Assembly: GCF_052065355.1 (NCBI RefSeq)
Contig: NZ_JBQHUF010000001.1
Coordinates: 1 to 64,000, forward strand
DNA length: 64,000 nt
Direction: 5' to 3'
Source: Flavonifractor sp052065355
GTDB lineage: Bacteria; Bacillota; Clostridia; Oscillospirales; Oscillospiraceae
Notes under the pieces: model-generated
The model's input: the letters and a program-made list of their open reading frames with translations, nothing else
Databases searched by the model: none
What the model was told of the DNA's origin: nothing
Shown here: positions 33,177 to 40,759 of the stretch, in pieces
Position numbering within the stretch: the stretch's first letter is position 1
Layout: every line of letters begins with the position of its first letter
Made by a program: the position numbers and the translations under genes

Positions 33177-33269
33177 GCACAGCCGTCCGTGCCAGTCAAG
33201 GAATCGGCTTCGCCTCGCTGCGCGTCCTTGACAGGCTCGTTCGCCTGTGCAAGCCGGTAATCAAGGCGG
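33177..33269. other. Conserved nested-stem element, copy 2
   Basis: Outer stem GCACAG (33177-33182)/CTGTGC (33245-33250), middle stem GTCAAGGA (33195-33202)/TCCTTGAC (33225-33232), inner GGC-ttc-GCC, then GGTAATCAAGGCGG at 33256-33269. It shares GCCAGTCAA and the 3' block with copy 1 at 1495-1596. The spacing is identical (18 bases between stem starts, 23 bases between the middle stem and the 3' block), and the stem changes are compensatory. It lies in the untranslated region between the SOS-type promoter and the TnpW-like gene. Confidence 0.7.
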
Positions 33270-33332
33270 CGATGCCGCCATTTGCCAATGAAAATCAACT
33301 GCGTTCCAAGACTTTTTTAATCTTTCAGCCTA

Positions 33333-33361
33333 ATTATAACAAGAACAAACGTTCGAGTCAA
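33333..33361 (-). promoter_or_regulatory. Promoter with embedded SOS (LexA) box
   Basis: On the minus strand TTGACT (33361-33356) and TATAAT (33338-33333) are separated by exactly 17 bases. The spacer contains GAACAAACGTTC (33343-33354), which fits the Gram-positive LexA core GAAC-RNRY-GTTY. The promoter faces the TnpW-like/recombinase operon about 320 bp away. Confidence 0.75.
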
Positions 33362-33389
33362 TGCGATTATGAGAGGAAGAGCAAGCACA

Positions 33390-33409
33390 GCAAGTGTAGC
33401 TACACTTGC
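33390..33409. promoter_or_regulatory. Perfect 20-bp palindrome
   Basis: GCAAGTGTAG followed directly by its reverse complement CTACACTTGC, with no spacer. It lies 30 bp upstream of the SOS-type promoter. Such loopless palindromes usually bind a dimeric protein; the ligand is unknown. Confidence 0.6.
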
Positions 33410-33480
33410 GAAAAACGGCGTGGGTTGACCGGGATTTCCTTGCAGAGCAGCAAGCAAATCCGGTGAGTACCCACACCGAA

Positions 33481-33521
33481 AAAACAGAGCGTTCCGGCTG
33501 ACCGCCGAAACGCCCTGTTTT
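33481..33521 (-). terminator. Terminator of the Cys-rich protein/lipoprotein operon
   Basis: An imperfect ~17-bp stem (33481-33497 with 33505-33521) ends, on the minus strand, in a T run. It lies 50 bp after the lipoprotein stop codon. Another extended hairpin (GTGGGT...ACCCAC, about 33419-33475) lies to its left. Confidence 0.65.
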
Positions 33522-33572
33522 CGTATTTTGGGATAGTCCCAAGCCCTTATATTCGTGAAAAATTACGAAAGC

Positions 33573-34361
33573 TCACCAGCTATACTCTGATAACTGGAAT
33601 GTGTAGGATTCGCCGGGAGTAATGTCATAGATCACAACAGAGTCATCCTTGAATTTATCTCCGGCGCTCAGAGAAGATAGGTATATATTGCCGGAGTCTA
33701 CCAGATAACCCGCACTGTCATACAGCTTATAACCAATCATATCATACCCGGAATCACTGCTCCCGCTCTTCTTTTCTCCGGTAATCGTAATGGTCAGCTG
33801 CGGAGAATAGTCTTTGTCAAACTTAAATTCGGCTCCTTGAATTTGGATCACGGATGCCGTACTCCCCATGAAGTCCTTCACCTTCAGATCGAGCGGAAAT
33901 GAATCAAACGTCACTTGAACATCTTCAATAGGCAGGCAATACAGAGCATCGCAGTTTACTTCGTCAAACTGAACTGCGTTTTCCTTGTACACGGTGAAAT
34001 AAACCTTCCCGCTTGCGGACGTTCCGGCTTTGATCTCAGCAGCAGGGATTCTCACATTGGCAAGATACTGCTCTCCGGCAGCTTGGCTGGTATAATAGCC
34101 AAAATCATCAGTAGAAACGAACTTTGTACCAGCATAGACCTCTTCATCCGCATCATTTACGATTCGAATATCCACATCGACATCGGCTGACAGGGGTTTA
34201 TCATTTTTATCAGCCAAGCCAAAGAAAAGGCTGTAATCACTTGTCCCCTCGTTATACTGGAAAGACCAGCTTTTCAGTGTTTCAACGCGGGATGCCGACG
34301 ATCCGCACCCACTCAGCGACAATGCAATTACAAGTCCCCACATAAGAAAGAATCGTTTCAT
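33573..34361 (-). CDS. Lipoprotein of unknown function
   Basis: 262 residues with a lipoprotein signal (hydrophobic stretch, LSGC lipobox at about residues 16-19). The mature part is mostly beta, with two similar-looking halves, each built of Ser/Asp-rich strands: DVDVDIRIVNDADEEVYAG in the first, YDMIGYKLYDSAGYLVDSG in the second. This suggests two Ig-like or FxLYD-like domains. Its start overlaps the upstream stop by ATGA, so it is made with the Cys-rich protein. No family assigned. Confidence 0.65.
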   Translation of the reverse strand: MKRFFLMWGLVIALSLSGCGSSASRVETLKSWSFQYNEGTSDYSLFFGLADKNDKPLSADVDVDIRIVNDADEEVYAGTKFVSTDDFGYYTSQAAGEQYLANVRIPAAEIKAGTSASGKVYFTVYKENAVQFDEVNCDALYCLPIEDVQVTFDSFPLDLKVKDFMGSTASVIQIQGAEFKFDKDYSPQLTITITGEKKSGSSDSGYDMIGYKLYDSAGYLVDSGNIYLSSLSAGDKFKDDSVVIYDITPGESYTFQLSEYSW

Positions 34362-35512
34362 TTCTGCGTCTCCTTATCTGTCTGTGCCTTTATTACACCG
34401 AACATTTCTTGTTTGAGCAAACGCTTTTTCTTTGGATCCATTGTGCAGTAATTGCGATTACACTGCTCGCTTAGAAAGCAAGTCTCGCAGATAAGCTGTT
34501 CAACTTCCTGCATAATCAGTTCATCATCACTGGGAAGTTCGTAGGCTTCGATCTTTTGGAGGCCTGTCGGGTTACGCAGTCCGTAGTCAATCAGTTTTCC
34601 ATTTCCGGTTTTTACATAGCGGTAGACCTCGGCACCGAAAGAAACACTGTCACCAACGTTGTACTCTTCAAAGCCGGATTTGTCCATCCAGACGTGATCC
34701 TCTTTTCCGTCAAACATTGTCCCATCGGTGTACATTCCACTAATGAAGATCCGCTTGAAGCAAATATGTTTTGGCTTAACCTTCTCAATCTGCCCTTTGA
34801 AATGAGACATAACCGCATTGAAAAAGCAGTCAGCAAAGTACGGACGGTGTTTCTTACCCAACGACGCGAATTGAACGTCGAGATAATCATTGTAGGAAAA
34901 TTTCTCCGCTCCAACAACATTACGCTGGGACGCTGGGTCAAAAAGAATGATCCCGCCTTCGTCTAATACGCAATCCTTTTCTCCATAGTAGATTGCCAAA
35001 AGCGATTCTTCATCTGGATACTTGGCAATCAGGGCAGCAGCTTTTTTGAGCCGTTCCTGCCGCTTTTTCCTTTCGCAGCGTTCGCGCTCCTGCTGCTCCG
35101 CAAGAATGCGATCCTCTATGTGTCTGCTTTCGCCTTTTGTCAGCAACGGCGATAAATGGTCAACGCAATCGTAATCCCCATTTTCCATGCGTGTTTTGAA
35201 GCGGACAAGAATCTCTTTCAGTTCCTGAGCAGACAGATACCTCGCCTTGTCAATAGAGCAGCTATGATAACAACCCGTGATTATGTTGCCATGCCCATCA
35301 CCATACATAATGGCGGTATTCCATGGGCAAAAATAGTGCTCTTTCTGGACGAGCCTTCCTCGCTTCAAGCCCTCCTCAAATTCCGGAAAGACCGCCGGAT
35401 TGCCACAGCCCTCGTGATCCTCCACCCAAAATCCGGAAGGCCCCTTGTCCGCGTGGCGGATCATCACATTGATTGCATCGACCGTAGCCTTTTTCGTTTG
35501 TTTGTTATTCAT
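34358..35512 (-). CDS. Cys-rich protein of unknown function (element cargo)
   Basis: A 384-residue soluble protein. The N-terminal part has conserved-looking cysteines (HEGCGNP, YFCPWN, GCYHSC) and a YGDGHGNIITG loop. A charged helical linker (about 145-165, EQQERERCERKKRQERLKK) follows. A middle domain of ~150 residues leads to a C-terminal CETCFLSEQCNRNYC cluster, which could bind a metal or Fe-S cluster, as SPASM-like ends do. GGAGGT lies a little far (12 bases) from the ATG. It heads a two-gene operon with a lipoprotein. Possible roles include defence or modification; none is established. Confidence 0.6.
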   Translation of the reverse strand: MNNKQTKKATVDAINVMIRHADKGPSGFWVEDHEGCGNPAVFPEFEEGLKRGRLVQKEHYFCPWNTAIMYGDGHGNIITGCYHSCSIDKARYLSAQELKEILVRFKTRMENGDYDCVDHLSPLLTKGESRHIEDRILAEQQERERCERKKRQERLKKAAALIAKYPDEESLLAIYYGEKDCVLDEGGIILFDPASQRNVVGAEKFSYNDYLDVQFASLGKKHRPYFADCFFNAVMSHFKGQIEKVKPKHICFKRIFISGMYTDGTMFDGKEDHVWMDKSGFEEYNVGDSVSFGAEVYRYVKTGNGKLIDYGLRNPTGLQKIEAYELPSDDELIMQEVEQLICETCFLSEQCNRNYCTMDPKKKRLLKQEMFGVIKAQTDKETQK

Positions 35513-35529
35513 AACCCAAACCTCCGTTA

Positions 35530-36090
35530 ATAAGTGCCGCCAGACAGCGACCTGACATGTTAACGTGGTCTTTTAGAGTATTTATAGGAATTATAGCATG
35601 TTTCTTTGTACTTGTCTATCCTACTTACTTGGCCGGACAAGCAAAAACAGCTTTCAAATATTCAGAGGTTTTTATCTCTGTAAATGATGTACTGCTTATG
35701 GAAAGGGATTCCACTGTTCATTGGATGGTGAACAACTAATTGTAACCATGCAATAGCGAACGGAACGGTGAGTGCAGTACACGGATTGCAGAAGCGCAGA
35801 ATAATGGACGAAATTACCATTTCAGCAAACTTCTTTCCTATCCTCACAAGGATTGGTTTAAGTGAGGGATTTCTGACTACTTTTCTGAAAGATGACATCT
35901 CAGAAGTACCCTTATGAAACAGGTCGGAAATCGGCATTTAACTGACCTATGAGCTGTACTTGTGCAAGGGCATGGACGCATCGTTGCCCCTGTTTTTCAC
36001 GTTGCTCACAGGTAAGCTAATTCCGGATTATCGACCTTAAATCGTACAAAATCCATCCTATCCATCTACCATCAACAAAGGCAACTGCAA
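35530..36090. other. AT-rich gene-poor stretch at the right end of the element
   Basis: No convincing gene on either strand. A frame on the plus strand from 35804 reads plausible peptide (MDEITISANFFPILTRIG, later LTYELYLCKGMDASLPLF) but is broken by stops at 35915 and 35939, so it could be a decayed gene. A 91-codon minus-strand frame (35662-35937) has no ribosome site or recognisable motif. Confidence 0.4.
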
Positions 36091-36094
36091 AAGC

Positions 36095-36130
36095 AAAGGG
36101 GCATGTGTCTTAACGGCACATACCCCTTTT
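36095..36130. terminator. Bidirectional terminator-like hairpin
   Basis: AAAGGGG and CCCCTTT arms enclose ATGTG/CACAT pairing (36095-36130), with A- and T-rich flanks. It lies near the presumed right end of the element. Confidence 0.65.
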
Positions 36131-36187
36131 GTCAGCAACCTTTGTCCGGCAACTGCCATATTATTTGTTTCGTGAAACCTGTTTTAT

Positions 36188-36216
36188 GGACAGCTACCCC
36201 AGGGCTGCCCTTTTTT
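36188..36216 (+). terminator. Hairpin plus U run upstream of the ECF gene
   Basis: GGACAGC (36188-36194) pairs with GCTGCCC (36204-36210) with one mismatch, followed by six T. No gene on this strand ends here, so it may be an attenuator in the ECF leader (36131-36336) or the end of a small RNA. Confidence 0.45.
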
Positions 36217-36336
36217 GCAAAATAATACCGATTAAGAAATAATGACATGGTCAAATAAAAGGAAATTGAATATATAAAAAAGGTCAGTTGGGCGGTAAAA
36301 TACGGGTAAGATTCACGGATGCAAGGGGGCGTTCTC

Positions 36337-36846
36337 ATGAATGACCGACAGAAGCTGCACCAACTGATCCTGGCCGCTCTGTTCGCGGCCGCGATCGCGT
36401 TGATGACCGCCTATTTACTCCATATCCCCATTCCGACTGGAGGCTATATCCATTTGGGCGACACGCTGATCTATCTGGCCGCCTGCCTTCTGCCCATGCC
36501 GTACGCTGTGATGGCCGCTGCTGTAGGCGGAGGCCTGGCGGATCTCCTGACTGCACCGCTTTGGGTCGTGCCTACGGTGGTGATCAAGGCTCTGGTTGCC
36601 CTTTTGTTTACCGAGAAAGGGGAAAGAATCCTAATGCCCAGGAACATAGGCGCCGTGTTTGGGGCAGCCGTCCTGTCTCCGACGGCATATGGTCTGTCGG
36701 CCTGCCTGCTGCTGGGCAATGTGAATGCCTTTGTTCCACAGTTTTTGGGTACGCTGGTGCAGGGGATTGGGAGCGGTGTGCTGTTTGCGGTATTGGCTCT
36801 GGCGCTGGACAGGGCGGGGATAAAAGCCCGCATGCGCTATGGATAA
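36337..36846 (+). CDS. ECF transporter S component
   Basis: A 169-residue membrane protein with about five or six helices, the substrate-binding part of an energy-coupling-factor vitamin importer. The IPIPTGGYIHLGDTLIYLAA motif near residues 25-45 is typical of this S-component group (TIGR04002-like). The substrate is not known. The shared T and A components are not in the window. AAGGGGG at 36323-36329 supports the ATG at 36337 over the one at 36319. Confidence 0.82.
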   Translation: MNDRQKLHQLILAALFAAAIALMTAYLLHIPIPTGGYIHLGDTLIYLAACLLPMPYAVMAAAVGGGLADLLTAPLWVVPTVVIKALVALLFTEKGERILMPRNIGAVFGAAVLSPTAYGLSACLLLGNVNAFVPQFLGTLVQGIGSGVLFAVLALALDRAGIKARMRYG

Positions 36847-36866
36847 GCATATCAGGATATGAAAAA

Positions 36867-36901
36867 AGAAGGGCCGGTCGTGAATCACGACCGGCCCTTC
36901 T
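36867..36901. terminator. Bidirectional terminator between ECF gene and rplL
   Basis: A perfect 16-bp stem (36867-36882/36886-36901) with a 3-base loop ends both convergent transcripts. Confidence 0.88.
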
Positions 36902-36923
36902 GAGAAAGCGAGAATCGCTTGGA

Positions 36924-37298
36924 TTACTTCAGCTCCACCTTGGCGCCGACTTCCTCCAGCTTCTTCTTCAGCTCCTCGGCCTCGTCCTTGGACACGCCCT
37001 CCTTGATAGCCTTGGGAGCGGCCTCAACAGCAGCCTTGGCCTCAGCCAGGCCCAGACCGGTGATCTCGCGGACAGCCTTGATGACCTTGATCTTCTCAGC
37101 GCCGACCTCAGCCAGCACCACGTCGAACTCGGTCTTCTCCTCAGCAGCGGGAGCAGCAGCGCCGCCAGCAGCGGGAGCAGCCATAGCTGCGGCGGAAACG
37201 CCGAACTCGTCCTCCAGAGCGTGCACGAGCTCGGAGAGCTCCAGAACAGTCAGACCCTTAACCTCTTCAATGAGGGCAGTGATTTTCTCAGAAGCCAT
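36924..37298 (-). CDS. rplL: Ribosomal protein bL12 (L7/L12)
   Basis: The stalk protein that recruits translation factors to the 50S subunit. 124 residues: N-terminal dimerisation domain (MASEKITALIEEVKGLTVLELSELV), Ala/Pro-rich hinge (about 38-55) and the factor-binding domain KIKVIKAVREITGLGLAEAK. It lies 48 bp downstream of rplJ. Confidence 0.97.
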   Translation of the reverse strand: MASEKITALIEEVKGLTVLELSELVHALEDEFGVSAAAMAAPAAGGAAAPAAEEKTEFDVVLAEVGAEKIKVIKAVREITGLGLAEAKAAVEAAPKAIKEGVSKDEAEELKKKLEEVGAKVELK

Positions 37299-37346
37299 GA
37301 TAGGTAACCTCCTAAATTAATAATTATAAAAGTGAGATGTGTCGAA

Positions 37347-37892
37347 TTACTCGGCAGCCGCTTCCGCGGGAGCCTCGGCGGCCTCGACAGAGCCGCCCTT
37401 CTGCTCGCAGATAGCCTTGATGACGATAGCCAGGCTGGTGATGGGAGCCAGCATGGTGCCCAGAACCTGAGCCTGCAGAACCTCCTTGGAGGGCAGCTCG
37501 GCCAGAGCCATGATCTCGTCCATGGACAGGACCTTGCCGTCCATGAAGCCGGCCTTGATGACGAACTTCTCGCCGTTGAACTGCTTAGCGAACTTGTTGA
37601 TCACACGCATGGGAGCGATGGGATCACCGTGAGACAGAGCCATGGAAGTGGTGCCGTTGAGCACGTCGTCCATCTCGTTCAGGCCCACGTTGTTGATAGC
37701 GAAGCGCACCAGGGTGTTCTTCACCACGGCGTAGTCCAGCTCGTTCTTGCGGCACTCGGCACGCAGAGCGGTGTCCTGAGCCACGGTAATGCCCTTGTAG
37801 TCCACGAGCACGCCGCTGGCGGCAGTCTGCAGCTTCTCGGTCAGCTCGGCCACGATGGCCTGCTTCTCGCTGAGAACCTTTGCGTTAGGCAT
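37347..37892 (-). CDS. rplJ: Ribosomal protein uL10
   Basis: Base of the ribosomal stalk; binds 23S rRNA and bL12 dimers. 181 residues starting MPNAKVLSEKQAIV, with the core GVLVDYKGITVAQDTALR and an Ala/Glu-rich C-terminal helix (EAAEAPAEAAAE) that holds bL12. The start at 37892 is fixed by AACGGAGGTG; the longer frame up to 38075 is the regulatory leader. Confidence 0.96.
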   Translation of the reverse strand: MPNAKVLSEKQAIVAELTEKLQTAASGVLVDYKGITVAQDTALRAECRKNELDYAVVKNTLVRFAINNVGLNEMDDVLNGTTSMALSHGDPIAPMRVINKFAKQFNGEKFVIKAGFMDGKVLSMDEIMALAELPSKEVLQAQVLGTMLAPITSLAIVIKAICEQKGGSVEAAEAPAEAAAE

Positions 37893-37947
37893 TTGGAATT
37901 CACCTCCGTTGAATTTGAGTTCAACTTTTCCGATGCAGTCACGCAAC

Positions 37948-37984
37948 AAAAAAGCCGTTTTCGCATTCAAAGCGCGAAAACAGC
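37948..37984 (-). terminator. Attenuator in the rplJ leader
   Basis: On the minus strand a stem of GCTGTTTTCGC with GCGAAAACGGC (37984-37974/37964-37954) is followed by six T. It lies in the ~160-nt rplJL leader, where L10/L12 feedback control is known in Firmicutes. Confidence 0.75.
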
Positions 37985-38065
37985 ACAAAGAAACCATTCC
38001 GTTGTGGCTGCATTCTCGGCAGGACTTATGGCTTGCGCCGCCTGCTGTCTTTGAACACGCATAAT

Positions 38066-38107
38066 AGTATATCATTTCGGACAGGTCATGTCAAGCATGA
38101 CCTGTCC
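38066..38107 (-). promoter_or_regulatory. rplJL promoter inside an inverted repeat
   Basis: On the minus strand TTGACA (38094-38089) and TATACT (38071-38066) with 17-base spacing. The -35 sits in the loop and arm of a perfect 12-bp inverted repeat GGACAGGTCATG/CATGACCTGTCC (38079-38090/38096-38107). Confidence 0.8.
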
Positions 38108-38154
38108 GAAAATGACAACTTTTTTCGTTCCGGAGTAAGGAAACTCCGAAGCAA

Positions 38155-38847
38155 TTACATGAGCTTAGCGCCGTTGATCTTCACGCCGGGGCCCATGGTG
38201 GAAGCACACACGCAGGAGCGAATGTACTGACCCTTGGCGGCAGAGGGCTTAGCCTTGATGATGGCGCCCATCAGAGCGTTGAAGTTCTCGGTCAGCTTCT
38301 CAGCGCCGAAGGAGACCTTGCCGATGGGGCAGTGGATGATGTTGGTCTTGTCCAGACGATACTCAACCTTACCGGCCTTGATCTCGGTAACAGCCTTGGC
38401 CACGTCGGGGGTGACGGTACCGGCCTTGGGGGAGGGCATCAGGCCCTTGGGGCCCAGAACCTTACCCAGACGGCCCACAACGCCCATCATGTCGGGAGAA
38501 GCCACGACCACGTCGTAGTCGAACCAGTTTTCCTTCTGGATCTTCTCAACCATGTCCATCTCGCCAACGAAGTCAGCGCCGGCGGCCTTAGCAGCCTCGG
38601 CCTTGTCGCCCTTGGCGAAGACCAGCACGCGCTGGGTCTTGCCGGTGCCGTGGGGCAGCACGATGGCGCCACGGACCTGCTGGTCAGCGTGACGGGAGTC
38701 AACGCCCAGCTTCACGTGCAGCTCGACAGTCTCGTCGAACTTAGCGGGAGCGGTCTTGACCACCAGCTCCATCGCCTCAGCGGTATCGTACAGAGCGCTC
38801 TTGTCGATCAGCTTGGCGCTCTCCTGATATTTCTTGCCTCTAAACAT
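38155..38847 (-). CDS. rplA: Ribosomal protein uL1
   Basis: L1-stalk protein that assists tRNA release and usually represses its own operon. 230 residues: ADQQVRGAIVLPHGTGKTQRVLVFA, DMMGVVGRLGKVLGPKGLMPSPKAGTV-type motif (here split across residues ~118-145), VEYRLDKTNIIHCPIG. Last gene of the rpmG-secE-nusG-rplK-rplA operon. Confidence 0.97.
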   Translation of the reverse strand: MFRGKKYQESAKLIDKSALYDTAEAMELVVKTAPAKFDETVELHVKLGVDSRHADQQVRGAIVLPHGTGKTQRVLVFAKGDKAEAAKAAGADFVGEMDMVEKIQKENWFDYDVVVASPDMMGVVGRLGKVLGPKGLMPSPKAGTVTPDVAKAVTEIKAGKVEYRLDKTNIIHCPIGKVSFGAEKLTENFNALMGAIIKAKPSAAKGQYIRSCVCASTMGPGVKINGAKLM

Positions 38848-38867
38848 GCTCTATTCCCTCCTTCGGC

Positions 38868-39293
38868 TTAGTCGCCCACCACGACGCCCATGGAACGGGC
38901 GGTGCCGGCGATCATGCTCATAGCCGCCTCGACGCTGGCCGCGTTCAGGTCAGGCATCTTGGTCTCGGCGATCTTGCGCACATCTTCCTTGCTGATGGTG
39001 GCCACCTTGGTCTTGTTGGGCACACCGGAGCCGGATTCGATGTTGCAGGCCTTCTTGATGAGGACGGCGGCGGGAGGAGTCTTGGTGATGAAGGAGAAGG
39101 AGCGGTCAGCGTAGACGGTGATCACCACGGGGATGATCAGGCCCACGTCGTTCTTGGTACGCTCGTTGAACTCCTTGGTGAAGGCGGCGATGTTGATGCC
39201 GTGCTGACCAAGGGCGGGACCGACGGGGGGCGCGGGAGTGGCCTTGCCCGCGGGAATCTGAAGCTTTACATAACCAGTAATTTTCTGTGCCAT
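38868..39293 (-). CDS. rplK: Ribosomal protein uL11
   Basis: Binds 23S rRNA at the GTPase-associated centre. 141 residues, MAQKITGYVKLQIPAGKATP at the start, the GPALGQHGINIAAFTKEFN motif, and the C-terminal RNA-binding domain ending IAGTARSMGVVV. The start at 39293 is preceded by TAGGAGGTG; the four-codon extension upstream is unlikely. Confidence 0.97.
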   Translation of the reverse strand: MAQKITGYVKLQIPAGKATPAPPVGPALGQHGINIAAFTKEFNERTKNDVGLIIPVVITVYADRSFSFITKTPPAAVLIKKACNIESGSGVPNKTKVATISKEDVRKIAETKMPDLNAASVEAAMSMIAGTARSMGVVVGD

Positions 39294-39387
39294 TTGAAAC
39301 AGCACCTCCTACGATAAATGTGGTTGGAAGCGGAACTGCTGCGCAGTCCCTCCCACGTGCGGGGGAAAGGGCCAGCGGCCCGGGGCA

Positions 39388-39912
39388 TTAGTCCTGAACC
39401 AGTTCTACCTGGTCCAGCTCCAGCTCCACGGGAGTCTCGCGGCCGAACATGGAGACCACTACGCGGACCTTGCTGCGGTCCAGGTCGATCTCCTCCACGG
39501 TGCCCAGGAAGGATTCCAGGGCGCCATCGGTGATCTTGACGTTGTCGCCCACCTGGTAGCCCACCACCACTTCGCGCTTTTCCACACCAAGGGCGGCGAT
39601 CTCTTCGTCAGTGAGCGGGATGGCCTTGTTGCCGGAGCCAACGAACCCGGTGGCGCCGCGGATGTTGCGTACCAGATGCCAGGTATCGTCCGTCATGACC
39701 ATCTTGACCAGTACATAGCCGGGGAACACTTTGCGCTCCACGGTCTTGGGACCGTTGTCCGTAATTTCGGTCACAGTCTCAAGAGGGATGCTGACCTCCT
39801 GGATCAGATCCCGCAGGCCGCGGTTTTCCACAGCCTTTTCGATGCTGGCGGCTACCGTGTTCTCATAACCGGAATAGGTATGCACCACATACCACTTCGC
39901 GTTATCAGCCAT
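39388..39912 (-). CDS. nusG: Transcription termination/antitermination protein NusG
   Basis: Binds RNA polymerase, affects pausing and couples transcription to translation. 174 residues: NGN domain (AKWYVVHTYSGYENTVAASIE at the start, FPGYVLVKMVMTDDTWHLVRN) and C-terminal KOW domain (GYQVGDNVKITDGALESFLG). Normal length and gene order. Confidence 0.97.
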   Translation of the reverse strand: MADNAKWYVVHTYSGYENTVAASIEKAVENRGLRDLIQEVSIPLETVTEITDNGPKTVERKVFPGYVLVKMVMTDDTWHLVRNIRGATGFVGSGNKAIPLTDEEIAALGVEKREVVVGYQVGDNVKITDGALESFLGTVEEIDLDRSKVRVVVSMFGRETPVELELDQVELVQD

Positions 39913-39921
39913 TTCAGCACC

Positions 39922-40239
39922 TTAACCCTTACCGAACAGATCCAGCAGGGCGCGGATCACGGAGCCGGCGAGCCAGTCGAACAGCCAGATGCAGATGCCC
40001 ACGATGATGCAGCAGATGATCACGATCACGGTGTTGTTGATGGTCTGCTTTTTGGTGGGCCACTGGACCTTCTTCAGCTCGCTCTTCATCTCCTTGAACC
40101 ACTTGCCGATCCGGGCGAAGAAGCCGGGCTTGGACTTTTTCTCAGCCTTGACGTCCTTCTTCTTGTCAGTCTTTGCGGGCTTTTCGGGAGCGGGGGCAGC
40201 GTTTTCAGCGACCTGCTCGAGCTTCTCGTTTTCAGACAT
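39922..40239 (-). CDS. secE: Preprotein translocase subunit SecE
   Basis: Small essential subunit of the SecYEG channel. The ~105 residues have a long charged N terminus (PAPEKPAKTDKKKDVKAEKK), the amphipathic FKEMKSELKKVQWPTKKQT motif and a single transmembrane helix (VIVIICCIIVGICIWLF). Start choice is uncertain: ATGs at 40281 (overlapping the rpmG stop as TAATG), 40269 and 40239 are in frame; 40239 has AGAAGG upstream. Confidence 0.93.
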   Translation of the reverse strand: MSENEKLEQVAENAAPAPEKPAKTDKKKDVKAEKKSKPGFFARIGKWFKEMKSELKKVQWPTKKQTINNTVIVIICCIIVGICIWLFDWLAGSVIRALLDLFGKG

Positions 40240-40280
40240 TCCGTTTAACCCTTCTTTCTTCTGAGCCATAGCAGCACTCA

Positions 40281-40445
40281 TTACTTGGTTTCGTTGTGAA
40301 CCGTGTGCTTCCTGCAGAAGGGGCAGTACTTGTTCAGTTCCAGACGGTCAGGAGTGTTCTTCTTGTTCTTGTTGGTGTTGTAGTTCCGCTGCTTGCACTC
40401 GGAGCAGCGCAGGGTGATCTTCACCCGGTTGCCGGCTTTCGCCAT
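40281..40445 (-). CDS. rpmG: Ribosomal protein bL33
   Basis: 54-residue 50S protein with two CxxC pairs (CSEC, CPFC) for zinc, thus the Cys-containing form. AAGGAGGTG precedes the ATG at 40445. First gene of the nusG operon; its stop overlaps a possible secE start. Confidence 0.95.
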   Translation of the reverse strand: MAKAGNRVKITLRCSECKQRNYNTNKNKKNTPDRLELNKYCPFCRKHTVHNETK

Positions 40446-40480
40446 GTTCGGCACCTCCTTCATTCTTTGCCGTGGACAGC

Positions 40481-40515
40481 AAAAAAGCTGAACCCGGCCT
40501 TTGGCCGAATCCAGC
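40481..40515 (-). terminator. Attenuator upstream of rpmG
   Basis: Minus-strand stem (40515-40503/40499-40487) with an AAA loop and a run of six T. It lies between the operon promoter and rpmG, so it probably attenuates the rpmG-secE-nusG operon. Confidence 0.8.
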
Positions 40516-40669
40516 AACGTACAGGCGCAAAAAGACACCCTTTTCACACGTTACGGTGCGGATTCGGCACATTGCCTCCCTATGTCCTCACGGGGAAGGG
40601 GAAGGGTTTCATGCGTCATTACACCGTAAAAATGCGCACAAAAAAGAGCCCTTTTTCATAGGTAAGTGA

Positions 40670-40698
40670 AATATACCACAGTGAGAAGTAGAAGTCAA
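40670..40698 (-). promoter_or_regulatory. Promoter of the rpmG-secE-nusG-rplKA operon
   Basis: TTGACT (40698-40693) and TATATT (40675-40670) on the minus strand, 17-base spacing, about 225 bp upstream of rpmG. Confidence 0.85.
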
Positions 40699-40709
40699 GC
40701 ACTTTCCTC

Positions 40710-40738
40710 TTGTTATTTTATCTTTTTTTCGGTATAGT
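40710..40738 (+). promoter_or_regulatory. Promoter of the yqgF gene
   Basis: TTGTTA (40710-40715) and TATAGT (40733-40738) with 17-base spacing, divergent from the ribosomal protein operon. Confidence 0.75.
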
Positions 40739-40759
40739 GTACCGGAAGGAGTGATTTTG

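Larger units (their letters stand above)
31060..36130. mobile_element. Small integrated element with serine recombinase and unknown cargo
   Basis: All genes in this ~5-kb block read leftward, have lower GC than the flanks, and begin with a large serine recombinase at the left edge, as in TnpX-type elements. No relaxase, coupling protein or replication gene is present. The recombinase end lies close to the exporter operon and the right edge near a hairpin at 36095-36130. No flanking core repeat was found by eye, so both borders are approximate. Confidence 0.5.

Noticed and set aside
35662..35937. 91-codon minus-strand frame in the AT-rich stretch
   Set aside because: No ribosome site or motif; competing broken plus-strand frame; treated as non-coding or decayed.
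31018..36336. Direct-repeat att sites flanking the second element
   Set aside because: No convincing repeat longer than a few bases could be found by eye at the two edges; serine recombinase cores can be as short as 2 bp.
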